From a bacterium (GTDB lineage: Bacteria > Vulcanimicrobiota > Vulcanimicrobiia > Vulcanimicrobiales > Vulcanimicrobiaceae): DNA of 64,000 nucleotides. Below are positions 15,941-24,908 of the stretch, piece by piece. The position numbers and the translations under genes are program-made. Each line of letters opens with the position of its first letter. The first letter of the stretch is position 1. The stretch spans positions 86,390 to 150,389 of the forward strand of contig JAJZED010000002.1 in the NCBI GenBank assembly GCA_021805775.1, read 5' to 3'. A model generated the notes under the pieces. It had not been told where the DNA came from. It did not search any database and saw only the letters and a list, made by a program, of their open reading frames with translations.

Positions 15941-17386
15941 TTGTCCTGTACATCCACCATCCCCGACCTAACCGCCCGCGACAGGGCGCTCCAGGTCGAA
16001 GCAGCGATTCCCCCGGGGCTCTTCCGGGTAGAGAACGAACAAGACCGCATCGCGTGGCGGGTCGCTCCCGAACCTTTCGGGCTCTCGGTCGAGCAGTTCT
16101 CGCAGATCGAACGCATCGGTAACGATCTCCTCCGCTTCTATAAAGCGCTCAATTCGCTTTACACGCGCAGCGCGCGCGGTACTGCGCCCACCTTCATCGC
16201 CGAATATCTCGATCTCGGAAAACCCGAGCATATCGTCCGCCTCTCACGCCAAAATCGTTTTAAGAACGATATACCGGCGGTGATTCGTCCCGATCTCCTC
16301 ATTACCGAGAGCGGTTTTATTGCCTCCGAACTCGATAGCGTTCCCGGCGGCATGGGCTTCGTCGGCGCGATGGCGCATGCGTACTGCACGGTAGGTATTG
16401 AAAGTGCTGGCGGGCGCAACGGCATGGCGCGCGGATTCGCCGAGATCTTTGCAGCGCAGTGCGGGAAGGAGCATCCGAGCGTCGCCGTCGTGGTCTCCGA
16501 GGAGTCCGGGGATTATCGCGCCGAGATGAGCTGGCTCGCCGCCGACATAGCGCGCTTGGGCATCGCCGATATCGCCGTCGTGCGGCCGGAGCAAGTTTTT
16601 TTCACCGAAGAAGCGCTCTTCGTCCGCGACGATGCGGGCAACGAGCGACGCATCGATGCGATCTACCGCAACTTCGAGCTCTTCGATCTTCTCAACGTTC
16701 CAAAACAGGAGCTTATGCTCTACGCCGCTCGTCATCAGCGCGTGCGAATAACGCCGCCGCCGAAGGCGCACTTAGAAGAAAAACTCTCGTTTGCCCTTCT
16801 GCATCATTACGCGCTCGAGCGACTCTGGGTCGGCGAACTCGGCGAAGAGCTTTTCATTCGCTTGCGAACGCTTTTCCCGGAGACGTGGATCCTCGACCCA
16901 CGCCCGCTGCCGCCGCAGGCCGCCATCGTCGGCGTGACCGTCGCCGGTCGCCCGGTCGACAACTTCATGCACCTCGCCGAACTGACGAAGAGCGAGCGCG
17001 AGTACGTCGTAAAACCATCGGGTTTCTCCGAGCTTGCGTGGGGCTCGCGCGGAGTCAAGGTCGCGAACGATCTCACGCGCGACGAATGGACCGAGGCGTT
17101 ACGCAACGGGCTCGCGCAATTCGAAAAGACACCGCACATCTTGCAGCGATTTCATAAACCCAAGCGCGTGCGACAGAGCTATCTCGACCGGAGAAGCGAC
17201 GAGATCAGAACCTTCGACGGCCGCGTTCGCCTCTGCCCGTATTATTTCGTGGCCGGCGAGAGCGTGCGCGTCGGCGGCATTCTTGCAACGGTTGCTCCGG
17301 CAGATAAGCGGCTGATTCACGGGATGACCGACGCAGTCATGGCTTCGTGCGCGGTTACCACCGGGGGAACGGCTCTCGCTCGCTAG
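15941..17386 (+). CDS. ATP-grasp ligase-like protein (glutathionylspermidine-synthase-like)
   Basis: Protein of 481 residues. The C-terminal half contains EYVVKPSGFSELAWGSRGV, where the lysine and following glycine-rich stretch look like an ATP-grasp nucleotide site. Then come ILQRFHKPKRV and a late acidic/aromatic segment. The N-terminal half (RPDLLITESGFIASELDSVP) resembles the circularly permuted ATP-grasp family that includes glutathionylspermidine synthase. The reaction would be ATP-dependent amide formation; substrates unknown. TTG start, with GAGG about 7 nt upstream. Confidence 0.6.
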   Translation: MSCTSTIPDLTARDRALQVEAAIPPGLFRVENEQDRIAWRVAPEPFGLSVEQFSQIERIGNDLLRFYKALNSLYTRSARGTAPTFIAEYLDLGKPEHIVRLSRQNRFKNDIPAVIRPDLLITESGFIASELDSVPGGMGFVGAMAHAYCTVGIESAGGRNGMARGFAEIFAAQCGKEHPSVAVVVSEESGDYRAEMSWLAADIARLGIADIAVVRPEQVFFTEEALFVRDDAGNERRIDAIYRNFELFDLLNVPKQELMLYAARHQRVRITPPPKAHLEEKLSFALLHHYALERLWVGELGEELFIRLRTLFPETWILDPRPLPPQAAIVGVTVAGRPVDNFMHLAELTKSEREYVVKPSGFSELAWGSRGVKVANDLTRDEWTEALRNGLAQFEKTPHILQRFHKPKRVRQSYLDRRSDEIRTFDGRVRLCPYYFVAGESVRVGGILATVAPADKRLIHGMTDAVMASCAVTTGGTALAR

Positions 17387-17496
17387 CTCCCTCCCACCGC
17401 GAACCCGCGGCCCTGTGCGATTCGGAACAGAAACCGGGGACCAAGAGCCGCTATGCTAAGGCGAGAAATAGCCGAGCGTTTCGCTCGAGGTGCATT

Positions 17497-17862
17497 ATGA
17501 ACCAGCGTTCCGTCGTCGTCGCTCTTTCCGGAGATCTCGATTTAGAGGTTCGCGACGAACTTCAATGGACGTTAGCGGCGCTCATCGAGGCGCCGATTGC
17601 TATCGTCGACATGACGGCGGTTGCCTTTGCCGACACGACCTTCGTCAACGCCGTGCGCGACACTTCGCGAATGCGCGCAGCACGTTTAGGGAGCGCCGCG
17701 CGGCTACGCATCGTCGGGGCCTCCGCGAGCGTCACGCGAATGTTTGAAATCGGACATCTTCAATCGCTCGTCGATTTTTTCAGTTCGATTCGCGAGGCCG
17801 AAATCGAATGGAGCCCGGCCATCTTTCGCCATATTACGCTCGAGGATATAGCAACCCGCTAG
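17497..17862 (+). CDS. STAS-domain protein (anti-sigma factor antagonist-like)
   Basis: Single STAS domain of 121 residues. It starts with the strand VVVALSGDLDLEVRDEL and has IAIVDMTAVAFADTTFVNAV, where the family's phosphorylatable serine or threonine lies in the DTT stretch. LRIVGASASVTRMFEIGHL follows, as in SpoIIAA/RsbV proteins. No kinase partner gene is adjacent. The ATG at 17497 is chosen: GAGG lies 6 nt upstream, and a small hairpin (17473-17487, CGAGCG-TTT-CGCTCG) abuts this ribosome site. Confidence 0.8.
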   Translation: MNQRSVVVALSGDLDLEVRDELQWTLAALIEAPIAIVDMTAVAFADTTFVNAVRDTSRMRAARLGSAARLRIVGASASVTRMFEIGHLQSLVDFFSSIREAEIEWSPAIFRHITLEDIATR

Positions 17863-17863
17863 G

Positions 17864-19003
17864 CTAAACGTTCGTCGCGAGCGCGGCGATAAACGCATCG
17901 ATCTCGCCGAGCGTGTTGTATCCGTGCGGCGATACGCGAATTCCGTTCGCTCGCCACGTCGTCACGAAGCCCTCGCTCTGTAAGGCTCGACCGAGCGCGA
18001 TGCTCTCGCGCCCCGCAACCGAAAACGTGAGGATTCCCGATAGCCCCCCACGACCGGGTCGCTCGAGCACCGTCGCGCCAAGCGCGCGTACGCCGTCGGC
18101 GAGGCGTTCGCGCAGGGCTGCGATCTGCCGCTCGATCCGCGCGATCCCCACGCTGCGAAAGAGATCGAGCGAGGTCGCCAATGAGAGCGCGCCGATGAAA
18201 TTCGGGGTGCCGCCTTCGAAGCGCGAGGCATCGTCGATCCATCCTTGCCTGTCGTTATGAAAGTCCCACAGATCGGCGACGCTGCGCCATCCCGGTGCGG
18301 CAACGCGCAACCGTTCGCGCAATGCCGAGCTCACGTAGAGTAACGCGACACCTTGAAGCGCGCAGAGCCATTTCGCGCCGCCGGCGTAGAGCGCATCGAC
18401 GCCGCTCGCCCGCACGTCGAGATCGAGTGCGCCGAGCCCTTGGATCGCGTCGACGACGAGTGCGACGCCGCGGTCGTGAGCGACGGCGGAGAGGCCCGCA
18501 AGATCGTGGCGCGCTCCATCGACATAGGATATCCACGAAAGCGCCACGACCCGCGTACGCGAACCGATCTCACGAGCGAGGCGCTCCGGGTTCAACAGCT
18601 CGGTCGAACAATCGAGTTCCCGCACGATAACGCCTTGCGTGCGCAGCGCGCGCCACGGCCAGGCATTGCTTGGAAACTCCTCCGCGGGGACGAGCACTTC
18701 GTCGCCGGGGCGTAAGTCGAAGCCCTGCGCGAGTACGTTTGCACCCTCGCTGGTGTTACGGAGGATCGCGATCTCCGCACCGCTCGCCCCTATCGATGCG
18801 GCGACACGCTCTCGGTACTCCGCCATCGCTCCTTCATAGGGAAAGGTTCCCAGCACCCCGCCTTTCGCGTGCGCGTCGACGAATGCATGGAGCGCCTCGA
18901 CGGTAGGCTGTGGAAGAACGCCGACCGCGGCATGATTGAGGTAGATGCGATCGCTCGTTACCGCGAAAAGCGCGCGATCGAGCGGTGGAGCGGGCTCCGC
19001 CAC
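17864..19003 (-). CDS. PLP-dependent class V aminotransferase family enzyme
   Basis: Fold-type I PLP enzyme of 379 residues. IYLNHAAVGVLPQPTVEAL opens the protein, LVVDAIQGLGALDLDV holds the cofactor-binding aspartate, and the Schiff-base lysine is in AGGAKWLCA. It resembles the isopenicillin-N-epimerase and cysteine-desulfurase-like group, but no active-site cysteine loop typical of a desulfurase is obvious, so the reaction is open. It starts (GTG) 1 nt after the phoU stop and is likely co-transcribed with phoU. Confidence 0.85.
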   Translation of the reverse strand: MAEPAPPLDRALFAVTSDRIYLNHAAVGVLPQPTVEALHAFVDAHAKGGVLGTFPYEGAMAEYRERVAASIGASGAEIAILRNTSEGANVLAQGFDLRPGDEVLVPAEEFPSNAWPWRALRTQGVIVRELDCSTELLNPERLAREIGSRTRVVALSWISYVDGARHDLAGLSAVAHDRGVALVVDAIQGLGALDLDVRASGVDALYAGGAKWLCALQGVALLYVSSALRERLRVAAPGWRSVADLWDFHNDRQGWIDDASRFEGGTPNFIGALSLATSLDLFRSVGIARIERQIAALRERLADGVRALGATVLERPGRGGLSGILTFSVAGRESIALGRALQSEGFVTTWRANGIRVSPHGYNTLGEIDAFIAALATNV

Positions 19004-19004
19004 G

Positions 19005-19637
19005 CTACTCGCCGATCATGTCCTTTGTATGCCACGCAATATTACTCGCACGATCGCCGACGCGTTCGACGGCGGTCAGAACGAAAAGGTAGCGCGTTCC
19101 GGAGGTAACCAGTTCGGAATCGCGTTGCATCTCTTCTTGCAGTAACGCAATGCTCCGCTTATACAGCCGGTCGACATCGTCGTCGCGCGCGATCACCTCG
19201 GTGGCGAGCTCCGAGTCGCGCTCGGTATAGGCGCGCATGGCGTCGAGCAGCATGCCGTGTGCGACGGCAGCGATCCGATCGATCTCCACCTTCTGCGGGC
19301 GCAATGCGGTATCTGCGAGTTTTATCGCATTTTTGGCGATCTCGACGGCATAATCTCCGACGCGCTCCAAGTCGGTCGCAATCTCCAGCATAGCGGCGAT
19401 CTCGCGCAGCTCGCCGGCGACGGGTTGTTGGCGCCAGATCAACTCGATACAATGCGCTTCGATCTTGCGACGAAGGTCGTCGATGACATCGTCGCCCGCG
19501 ACGACGCGCGCGCCGGTCGCCTCATCGCGACGCTCGAGCGCATCGACACTCACCCGAATGGCATCGCCGACGAGGGCGCCGAGACGCACGACATCGAGCC
19601 GGGTTCCTTCCAAAGCCTCGTGATACGCGGTCCGCAT
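19005..19637 (-). CDS. phoU: Phosphate-transport regulator PhoU
   Basis: PhoU restrains the phosphate two-component system and Pst transport. At 210 residues with two three-helix PhoU repeats, it contains LEIATDLERVGDYAVEIAKNA in the first and LFVLTAVERVGDRASNIAWH in the second, both with the metal-binding E(R)xxD signature. It usually follows pstB. Here it lies about 29 kb from pstSCA, paired with an aminotransferase. Confidence 0.93.
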   Translation of the reverse strand: MRTAYHEALEGTRLDVVRLGALVGDAIRVSVDALERRDEATGARVVAGDDVIDDLRRKIEAHCIELIWRQQPVAGELREIAAMLEIATDLERVGDYAVEIAKNAIKLADTALRPQKVEIDRIAAVAHGMLLDAMRAYTERDSELATEVIARDDDVDRLYKRSIALLQEEMQRDSELVTSGTRYLFVLTAVERVGDRASNIAWHTKDMIGE

Positions 19638-19734
19638 CGATACCGTACTCCCCTTTCCCTAGGGTGATACCGACGAGAGGACGAAAGCACCTGCGCTCTT
19701 TATCTCATTTTAAGGAAGCGAGAGGTTTCTACAC

Positions 19735-20589
19735 GTGTCTAAGATTCGTACCGTCGGCGTCTGCGGCGCCGGACTCATGGGCAACGGGATCGCGCAAACC
19801 GCAGCGAGCGCGGGCTTCGACGTCGTCCTCATGGAAGTCGCCGAGGCTCCTTTGCAGCGCGGGCTCGCATCGATCGCCAAATCACTCGATAAGTTCGTTG
19901 AAAAAGGCAAGCTCCCGCAAAGCGAGCGCGACGCCGTCGTCGGACGCATCAAGGGAACGACGGCGATCGCCGATCTCAAACATTGCGATCTCGTTATCGA
20001 GGCGATCGTTGAAAACCCGGAAGCCAAAAAATCACTCTTTAAACAACTCGACGATCTTTTAGCGCCTCATGCGATCGTCTGCACGAATACCTCGAGTTTT
20101 TGCGTCATCGAATTAGCAGCGGCGACGAAACGCCCCAACCGCGTCGCCGGCCTGCACTTCTTCAATCCGGTTCCGATTATGAAACTCGTTGAAGTCGTTC
20201 GCACGATCGCAACGACCCAGGATACCATCGACGAACTCTACGCGTTCGCGCAGAAGCTCGGCAAAGAACCGATCCTCGCGCAAGATACGCCGGGCTTCGT
20301 CGTCAATCGCCTGCTCATTCCGTATCTGCTCTATGCAATTCGTTGCTACGAGGGCGGGCTGGCAAGCAAAGAAGATATCGACAAAGGCATGAAACTCGGT
20401 TGTGGGTACCCGATGGGTCCGCTGGAATTGCTCGACTTCGTGGGGCTCGATACCACCTATTATATCGCGCAGATTATGTTCGAGGAGTTCAAAGATCCGA
20501 TGATGGCCGCTCCGCCGTTGCTCAAACGTCTGGTGCTGGCCGGGCGGCACGGGCGCAAGAGCGGTAAAGGATTCTATGACTATGAGTGA
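19735..20589 (+). CDS. hbd: 3-hydroxybutyryl-CoA dehydrogenase
   Basis: Oxidises or reduces 3-hydroxyacyl-CoA with NAD(P), 284 residues. The N-terminal Rossmann motif is GVCGAGLMGNGIAQ. The active histidine lies in GLHFFNPVPIM, and the C-terminal domain has the family stretch ending in GRKSGKGFYDY. GTG start, with AGAGG about 9 nt upstream. The downstream enoyl-CoA hydratase gene overlaps its end, so the two catalyse consecutive steps from one transcript. Use in butyrate metabolism, beta-oxidation or polyhydroxybutyrate turnover cannot be separated by sequence. Confidence 0.94.
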   Translation: MSKIRTVGVCGAGLMGNGIAQTAASAGFDVVLMEVAEAPLQRGLASIAKSLDKFVEKGKLPQSERDAVVGRIKGTTAIADLKHCDLVIEAIVENPEAKKSLFKQLDDLLAPHAIVCTNTSSFCVIELAAATKRPNRVAGLHFFNPVPIMKLVEVVRTIATTQDTIDELYAFAQKLGKEPILAQDTPGFVVNRLLIPYLLYAIRCYEGGLASKEDIDKGMKLGCGYPMGPLELLDFVGLDTTYYIAQIMFEEFKDPMMAAPPLLKRLVLAGRHGRKSGKGFYDYE

Positions 20590-21373
20590 ACCTTTCACCG
20601 CTATCGGGTTAACGGTGACGGGGCCGGTTGCAACGATAACGCTCGATCGCCCAGCGGTTCTCAATGCCCTCAATGCATCGCTGCTCGGCGAACTCTCGCG
20701 AGCGCTCTCCGAACTCGATGCGCGCCCGGAGATTCGGGCGATCGTTCTCACCGGATCGGGCGAAAAAGCTTTCGCCGCCGGTGCCGATATCGGCGAGCTC
20801 AACGCCATTCCCAACGCCGGTGCCGGCGCGGAGAAAGCACGCGCCGGGCAAACGATTACCGAACGGATCGAGTCGTTGTCGAAGCCGGTTATCGCTGCCG
20901 TCAACGGCTTCGCACTCGGCGGCGGCTGCGAACTCGCGATGGCCTGCGATATTCGCATCGCTTCGGAGAACGCTAAATTCGGCCAGCCCGAGGTCAACCT
21001 CGGACTCATTCCGGGTTACGGCGGCTCCCAGCGCAGCACGCGTCTGCTCGGTAAGGGAATGGCGCTCTATCTCTGCCTGACCGGAGAGATCGTCGACGCG
21101 CGAGAAGCCTTGCGAATCGGACTCGTCGAGCGGGTCGTTCCGCTCGCCGAGTTGATCGATGAGGCGCATCGAATCGCAACGACCATCGCCGCGAAGGCTC
21201 CGCTCGCGATTGCAGCTTGCAAACGGGCGATCCATCGCGGCGCGCATCTCTCGCTCGCCGATGCCTTAGAGCTCGAAGCGATGGAGTTCGGGTTGCTGGT
21301 CGACAGCAAAGATTTTCGCGAAGGAACGAGCGCTTTTCTTGAAAAGCGCAAACCGGCCTGGACCGGCAAGTAG
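20576..21373 (+). CDS. Enoyl-CoA hydratase (crotonase family)
   Basis: Hydrates 2-enoyl-CoA to 3-hydroxyacyl-CoA, 265 residues. It has FAAGADIGEL, which carries the CoA-binding oxyanion motif, and ALGGGCELAMACD. The glutamate-bearing segment GQPEVNLGLIPGYGG follows. Both catalytic glutamates appear present. Two starts are close (20576 and 20582). The gene overlaps the 3' end of the dehydrogenase gene by 8-14 nt. A thiolase lies 2.3 kb away on the other strand, completing the core acyl-CoA cycle locally. Confidence 0.93.
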   Translation: MTMSEPFTAIGLTVTGPVATITLDRPAVLNALNASLLGELSRALSELDARPEIRAIVLTGSGEKAFAAGADIGELNAIPNAGAGAEKARAGQTITERIESLSKPVIAAVNGFALGGGCELAMACDIRIASENAKFGQPEVNLGLIPGYGGSQRSTRLLGKGMALYLCLTGEIVDAREALRIGLVERVVPLAELIDEAHRIATTIAAKAPLAIAACKRAIHRGAHLSLADALELEAMEFGLLVDSKDFREGTSAFLEKRKPAWTGK

Positions 21374-21421
21374 ATTGCCGTGGCAGCCGCGGGCTGCAAG
21401 ATGTCATAAATTTAACAGATC

Positions 21422-21462
21422 CACAAAGAGGCTCCGCTCCGCAGTGCAGGGGCCTTTTTGTG
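21422..21462 (+). terminator. Terminator after enoyl-CoA hydratase gene
   Basis: Hairpin whose arms pair CACAAAGAGGCTCC with GGGGCCTTTTTGTG, including G-U pairs, around a 13-nt loop. The run of T lies in the right arm. It separates the acyl-CoA operon from the secreted protease gene. Confidence 0.7.
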
Positions 21463-21481
21463 GGCGCCCGAAATCGACTTT

Positions 21482-23041
21482 ATGTTTCATAAGCAAGTGC
21501 TTTTAGTCGGTATTGCGTCGATCTCGACGTTGTTGCTCGCGGCCTGCGGCGGCTCGAACGCGACCTTCCTTCCGTCGCAGCCCTCTACGCCGCTTGCGGT
21601 CGCAACGCCCGCGACGGTACCGGGGTTTATCAGCGGCCTGACCACGCCGCTCACCTTCAATATCACGATTCCCTCACCGGGCGTCGGCGCGGTAACCGCG
21701 GTCTCCGTCAGCGGTAATGTGATCGGCCAACCGGCACAGACGCTCACCGCTCCCTGCACGACCACCGGATGCAGCGTCACGCTCCCCAATGCACCGGTCG
21801 GGCCAAGCGGCTACGTCATCAATCTCACCGCCGGAAGCAGCGTGCTTTCGACGGCAACGATCGGCCAAAACGTCCTCTACCACGCGCAGAGCGTCGGCTT
21901 GAGTTTCGGCGGTACGATCGCCTCGGTGAAGCTCTCGGTCGAACCGACGACGGTGAAAATCGGCACTTCGCAGAACGTCCTGCTCACCTTACTTGCCTAC
22001 GATGCAAACGGAAACCGCATCGTCGGCTCTCAACCGCTCTCGACGCCGGTTCTCGTAACCGCGCCGAGCGGGGCTCCGGGAACTCTGCCCGTCATTCAAT
22101 TTACGAGCGCGAATCAGCGCTTGACCTTCGCCTATAACGGCGGCTCGTCGGGCTACGGTGCGACGACCTTCACCGACAGCGTCGGATCGCTTAGCGGGAC
22201 GGCGACGCTCGCCGAACACATTCCGAACGATACGGCGAATATCAACGGCACTGACGAGATGGTCGGCGGCGATCAGCGGATGACCAACGAGATGGCCGCA
22301 GCGTTCGGCGACGGCAGCGTCACCTTCAGCGGTGCCGCGCGACGTCCGCTCGCTCTGCGCTACCCGCAATCGGCGATCATCGCGGTTCGCCCGCCGAGCG
22401 GCAACCAAGGAACGCAGAGCTCCTGCGTCGCTTGGGCGACCGGATATATGACCGCTTCGACGATCTCCGGTCTCCCCGCGCGTTCGAATTATACGAGTTT
22501 CCTAACCGGCTCGGGCACCCCCGATTACACGAAGATTCTCTCGCCGGCATTCGTGTACAACCAGATCAACCGCGGCCGCGATGCCGGCAGTTTGGAATCC
22601 GACGCGCTGACCCTACTCATCGCCAAGGGCGATCCGCCCTGGGTCGATATGCCGTTCAATCCCACCGACTTCCTGACGCAACCGAGTGCGGCGGCGTTCC
22701 AAGCGGCGCTTCCGAATAGAATCTCGAACTTCACCTATCTTCCACGCACCGACCCGAACGGCATCGCGCAAATTAAGGCATCGATCGCCGCCGGCGTGCC
22801 GGTTCCGTGGGGTGTGAATGTCGATGCCGGCTTCCAAAACCTCGGGCCAAACGATATTTGGACCGGACCGACGGCGACCGGCGGCGGCCACGCAATGGCG
22901 ATCGTCGGATACGACGACACGAAAAATGCGTTTATCGTCGCAAACTCTTGGGGCCCCGACTGGGCGAATGCCGGAACGTTCTACCTCGCGTATAACTCGT
23001 GGAATATTCCGACGACCGATACGTTCATCGTCAATCCGTAA
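21482..23041 (+). CDS. Secreted papain-family (C1) cysteine protease, lipoprotein
   Basis: Extracytoplasmic protease of 519 residues. The signal peptide ends in lipobox LLAAC, so cysteine 22 is probably lipidated. About 280 residues of Ser/Thr-rich, beta-rich sequence follow, probably Ig-like. The C-terminal peptidase domain has the oxyanion Gln and catalytic Cys in NQGTQSSCVAWA (Cys near residue 315). The histidine is in GGGHAMAIVGYDD (near 470), and Asn and Trp are in VANSWGPDW (near 488). No papain-type propeptide precedes the peptidase. The ATG at 21482 directly precedes the signal peptide. Confidence 0.85.
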   Translation: MFHKQVLLVGIASISTLLLAACGGSNATFLPSQPSTPLAVATPATVPGFISGLTTPLTFNITIPSPGVGAVTAVSVSGNVIGQPAQTLTAPCTTTGCSVTLPNAPVGPSGYVINLTAGSSVLSTATIGQNVLYHAQSVGLSFGGTIASVKLSVEPTTVKIGTSQNVLLTLLAYDANGNRIVGSQPLSTPVLVTAPSGAPGTLPVIQFTSANQRLTFAYNGGSSGYGATTFTDSVGSLSGTATLAEHIPNDTANINGTDEMVGGDQRMTNEMAAAFGDGSVTFSGAARRPLALRYPQSAIIAVRPPSGNQGTQSSCVAWATGYMTASTISGLPARSNYTSFLTGSGTPDYTKILSPAFVYNQINRGRDAGSLESDALTLLIAKGDPPWVDMPFNPTDFLTQPSAAAFQAALPNRISNFTYLPRTDPNGIAQIKASIAAGVPVPWGVNVDAGFQNLGPNDIWTGPTATGGGHAMAIVGYDDTKNAFIVANSWGPDWANAGTFYLAYNSWNIPTTDTFIVNP

Positions 23042-23062
23042 TAAAAAGCACGCAAATAAAAA

Positions 23063-23096
23063 ACGGTGGGAGCCTCTGCTCCTACCGTTTTTTTGT
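23063..23096. terminator. Bidirectional terminator between convergent genes
   Basis: Hairpin with arms AACGGTGGGAG and CTCCTACCGTT around CCTCTG, A-rich on the left and seven T on the right. It serves the protease gene on the plus strand and, through the A-tract, the TlpA-like gene on the minus strand. The TlpA-like stop codon lies inside the stem. Confidence 0.85.
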
Positions 23097-23630
23097 GAGG
23101 TTCTGCAGTGCGTTACTCATCGCGAGCCCGATCGCGGGGTTAAAGCCGGTCCAGGTCGCACGAATATTTCCTTGCGGATCGACCACCACCATCGTCGGAA
23201 ACCCGAGGATCTGAAAGTAGCCTCGGGAGCGCTGCTCCGGATCGAGGACGACGCGCTGCATGCCGTGCGCGGCGGCAAACGGAAGCACCGCGGCACGCGA
23301 TTCGCCGACGTCGACGGGCACGACGAGCGCCTGCGGATGGGCGCGCTCCCACGCTTGCACGAGCGGTAATTCCGCGCGACACGGCGTGCACCACGTGGCG
23401 AAAAAATCGAGGAACAGCACGTGCCCGCGCGCCGAAGCGATAGAGAAGGGCGCTCCACCGCCGAGGCGAGCGAAGGCGACGCGCGGAGCGGGATAGGCCC
23501 CGGGGCGGTTGAGAAAGCGCGGCGCGACGAAGACTTTCCAGAGAGCGAAGAGGATCAACGCAACGGCCGCTACGTCGAGCACGCGCCCCCACGGCACGCG
23601 TGCTCGCGGGGGCATCTGCGAATCGTTCAC
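23082..23630 (-). CDS. TlpA/ResA-like thioredoxin-fold protein
   Basis: Membrane-anchored thiol-disulfide oxidoreductase of about 182 residues. An N-terminal membrane segment (VLDVAAVALILFALWKVFV) is followed by a thioredoxin domain with the active motif WCTPC and cis-proline segment GFPTMVVVD. It acts outside the membrane, typically in cytochrome c maturation or disulfide reduction. The GTG at 23630 is 1 nt after the thiolase stop; an ATG at 23615 is an alternative. Its stop codon TAG sits within the terminator stem. Confidence 0.85.
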   Translation of the reverse strand: MNDSQMPPRARVPWGRVLDVAAVALILFALWKVFVAPRFLNRPGAYPAPRVAFARLGGGAPFSIASARGHVLFLDFFATWCTPCRAELPLVQAWERAHPQALVVPVDVGESRAAVLPFAAAHGMQRVVLDPEQRSRGYFQILGFPTMVVVDPQGNIRATWTGFNPAIGLAMSNALQNLTKKR

Positions 23631-23631
23631 C

Positions 23632-24834
23632 TTACTCCACGGAGAAGACGGCCGCGATTCCCTGGCCCCCGCCGATACAGGCCGACGCGACGGCGATCCC
23701 GCCGCCCCGGCGCTGCAATTCGTGCAGTGCCGTATAGGCAATGCGTGTGCCGGAGGCCCCGAGAGGATGTCCGAGCGCGATCGCGCCGCCGTGCGGATTG
23801 AGTTTCCGGCCGTCGTCGCCGAGATCGCGCAGACACGCGATCACCTGCGGTGCGAAGGCTTCGTTGATCTCGACGAGATCGAGCTCCCCGTGCGCGATAC
23901 CGGCGCGCTGTAACGCCGCCGGGATCGCCAGCGCCGGCCCGATGCCCATGATGTCGGGCTCGACGCCGACGGAAGCACCACCGAGCAGCCGTCCGATCCA
24001 GCGGAGCCCATCGGCGCGCGCCTGCTTCACCGTCGTCAAGATCACCGCAGCGGCCCCGTCGGTGATGCCGCTGGCATTACCCGGAGTCACGACGCCGTCC
24101 TTACGAAAGCGAGCGGGTAATTTGGCGAGGCGCTCCATCGAGAGCCCCTCGCGCGGCCCTTCGTCGCTATCGATGCGCTGGGTGCTGCCCTTGGGCCCCG
24201 GCACCTCGACGGCGACGATCTCTTCGGCGAAGTAACCGCTCCGCTGCGCCTCGAGCGCGCGCTCCTGGCTCGCCAAGGCGAAGGCATCGCACTCGTCGCG
24301 CGAGACGGAATATTTTGCTGCGAGATTCTCGGCGGTGATCGCCATCGGCAGGCCGTTATAGGAGTCGGTCAGCGCCTCCCAAAGCGAATCCTCGAACGCT
24401 ACCTTTGCGCCGAGCGCAAAGCCGCTCCTCGCTCCCCGAACGACATGCGGCGCCTGGCTCATCGATTCGGCACCACCGGCGAGCACGTATCGCGCCTGCC
24501 CGAGAGCGAGCGACTGAGCGCCCGAGAGAATCGCCTGCAGCCCCGAGCCGCAGAGCCGATTGAGCGTCAGGGCGGGCGCTGCGACCGGAAGGCCGGCGCG
24601 CAGGCCGATATGACGCGCTAGATAGATCGCGTCGGCGCTACTCTGGATGACGTTGCCGAAGATCACTTCGTCGATAGCGGCCGCGGGAACGCCGCTGCGA
24701 AGGATCGCGCCTGCGGCGGCCGCGACCCCGAGATCGGTGGCGGTTAGCGCCGCTAGGGCGCCCCCGAAGTTGCCGAACGGCGTGCGGGCACCGGCAACGA
24801 TAACGATATCCTGGTCTGTGAGGGTACTCTTCAT
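23632..24834 (-). CDS. Acetyl-CoA acetyltransferase (thiolase)
   Basis: Condenses or cleaves acyl-CoA, 400 residues. The acyl-accepting cysteine is in LNRLCGSGLQAI, the histidine in HGGAIALGHPLGASG, and the second cysteine in ASACIGGGQG. The length and GHP loop fit the biosynthetic thiolase family (AtoB/PhaA), but degradative use is possible. The ATG at 24834 is preferred to one at 24894. It may share a promoter region with the divergent DUF2249-CRP gene, which begins 74 nt away and could regulate it. Confidence 0.94.
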   Translation of the reverse strand: MKSTLTDQDIVIVAGARTPFGNFGGALAALTATDLGVAAAAGAILRSGVPAAAIDEVIFGNVIQSSADAIYLARHIGLRAGLPVAAPALTLNRLCGSGLQAILSGAQSLALGQARYVLAGGAESMSQAPHVVRGARSGFALGAKVAFEDSLWEALTDSYNGLPMAITAENLAAKYSVSRDECDAFALASQERALEAQRSGYFAEEIVAVEVPGPKGSTQRIDSDEGPREGLSMERLAKLPARFRKDGVVTPGNASGITDGAAAVILTTVKQARADGLRWIGRLLGGASVGVEPDIMGIGPALAIPAALQRAGIAHGELDLVEINEAFAPQVIACLRDLGDDGRKLNPHGGAIALGHPLGASGTRIAYTALHELQRRGGGIAVASACIGGGQGIAAVFSVE

Positions 24835-24908
24835 GGCAGCCCACTTCTGCCCGGGAGAGCCCCGCTCCGGCAGGCCCATCCCTCCTCGATCCATAATCAG
24901 CGCGCGTT

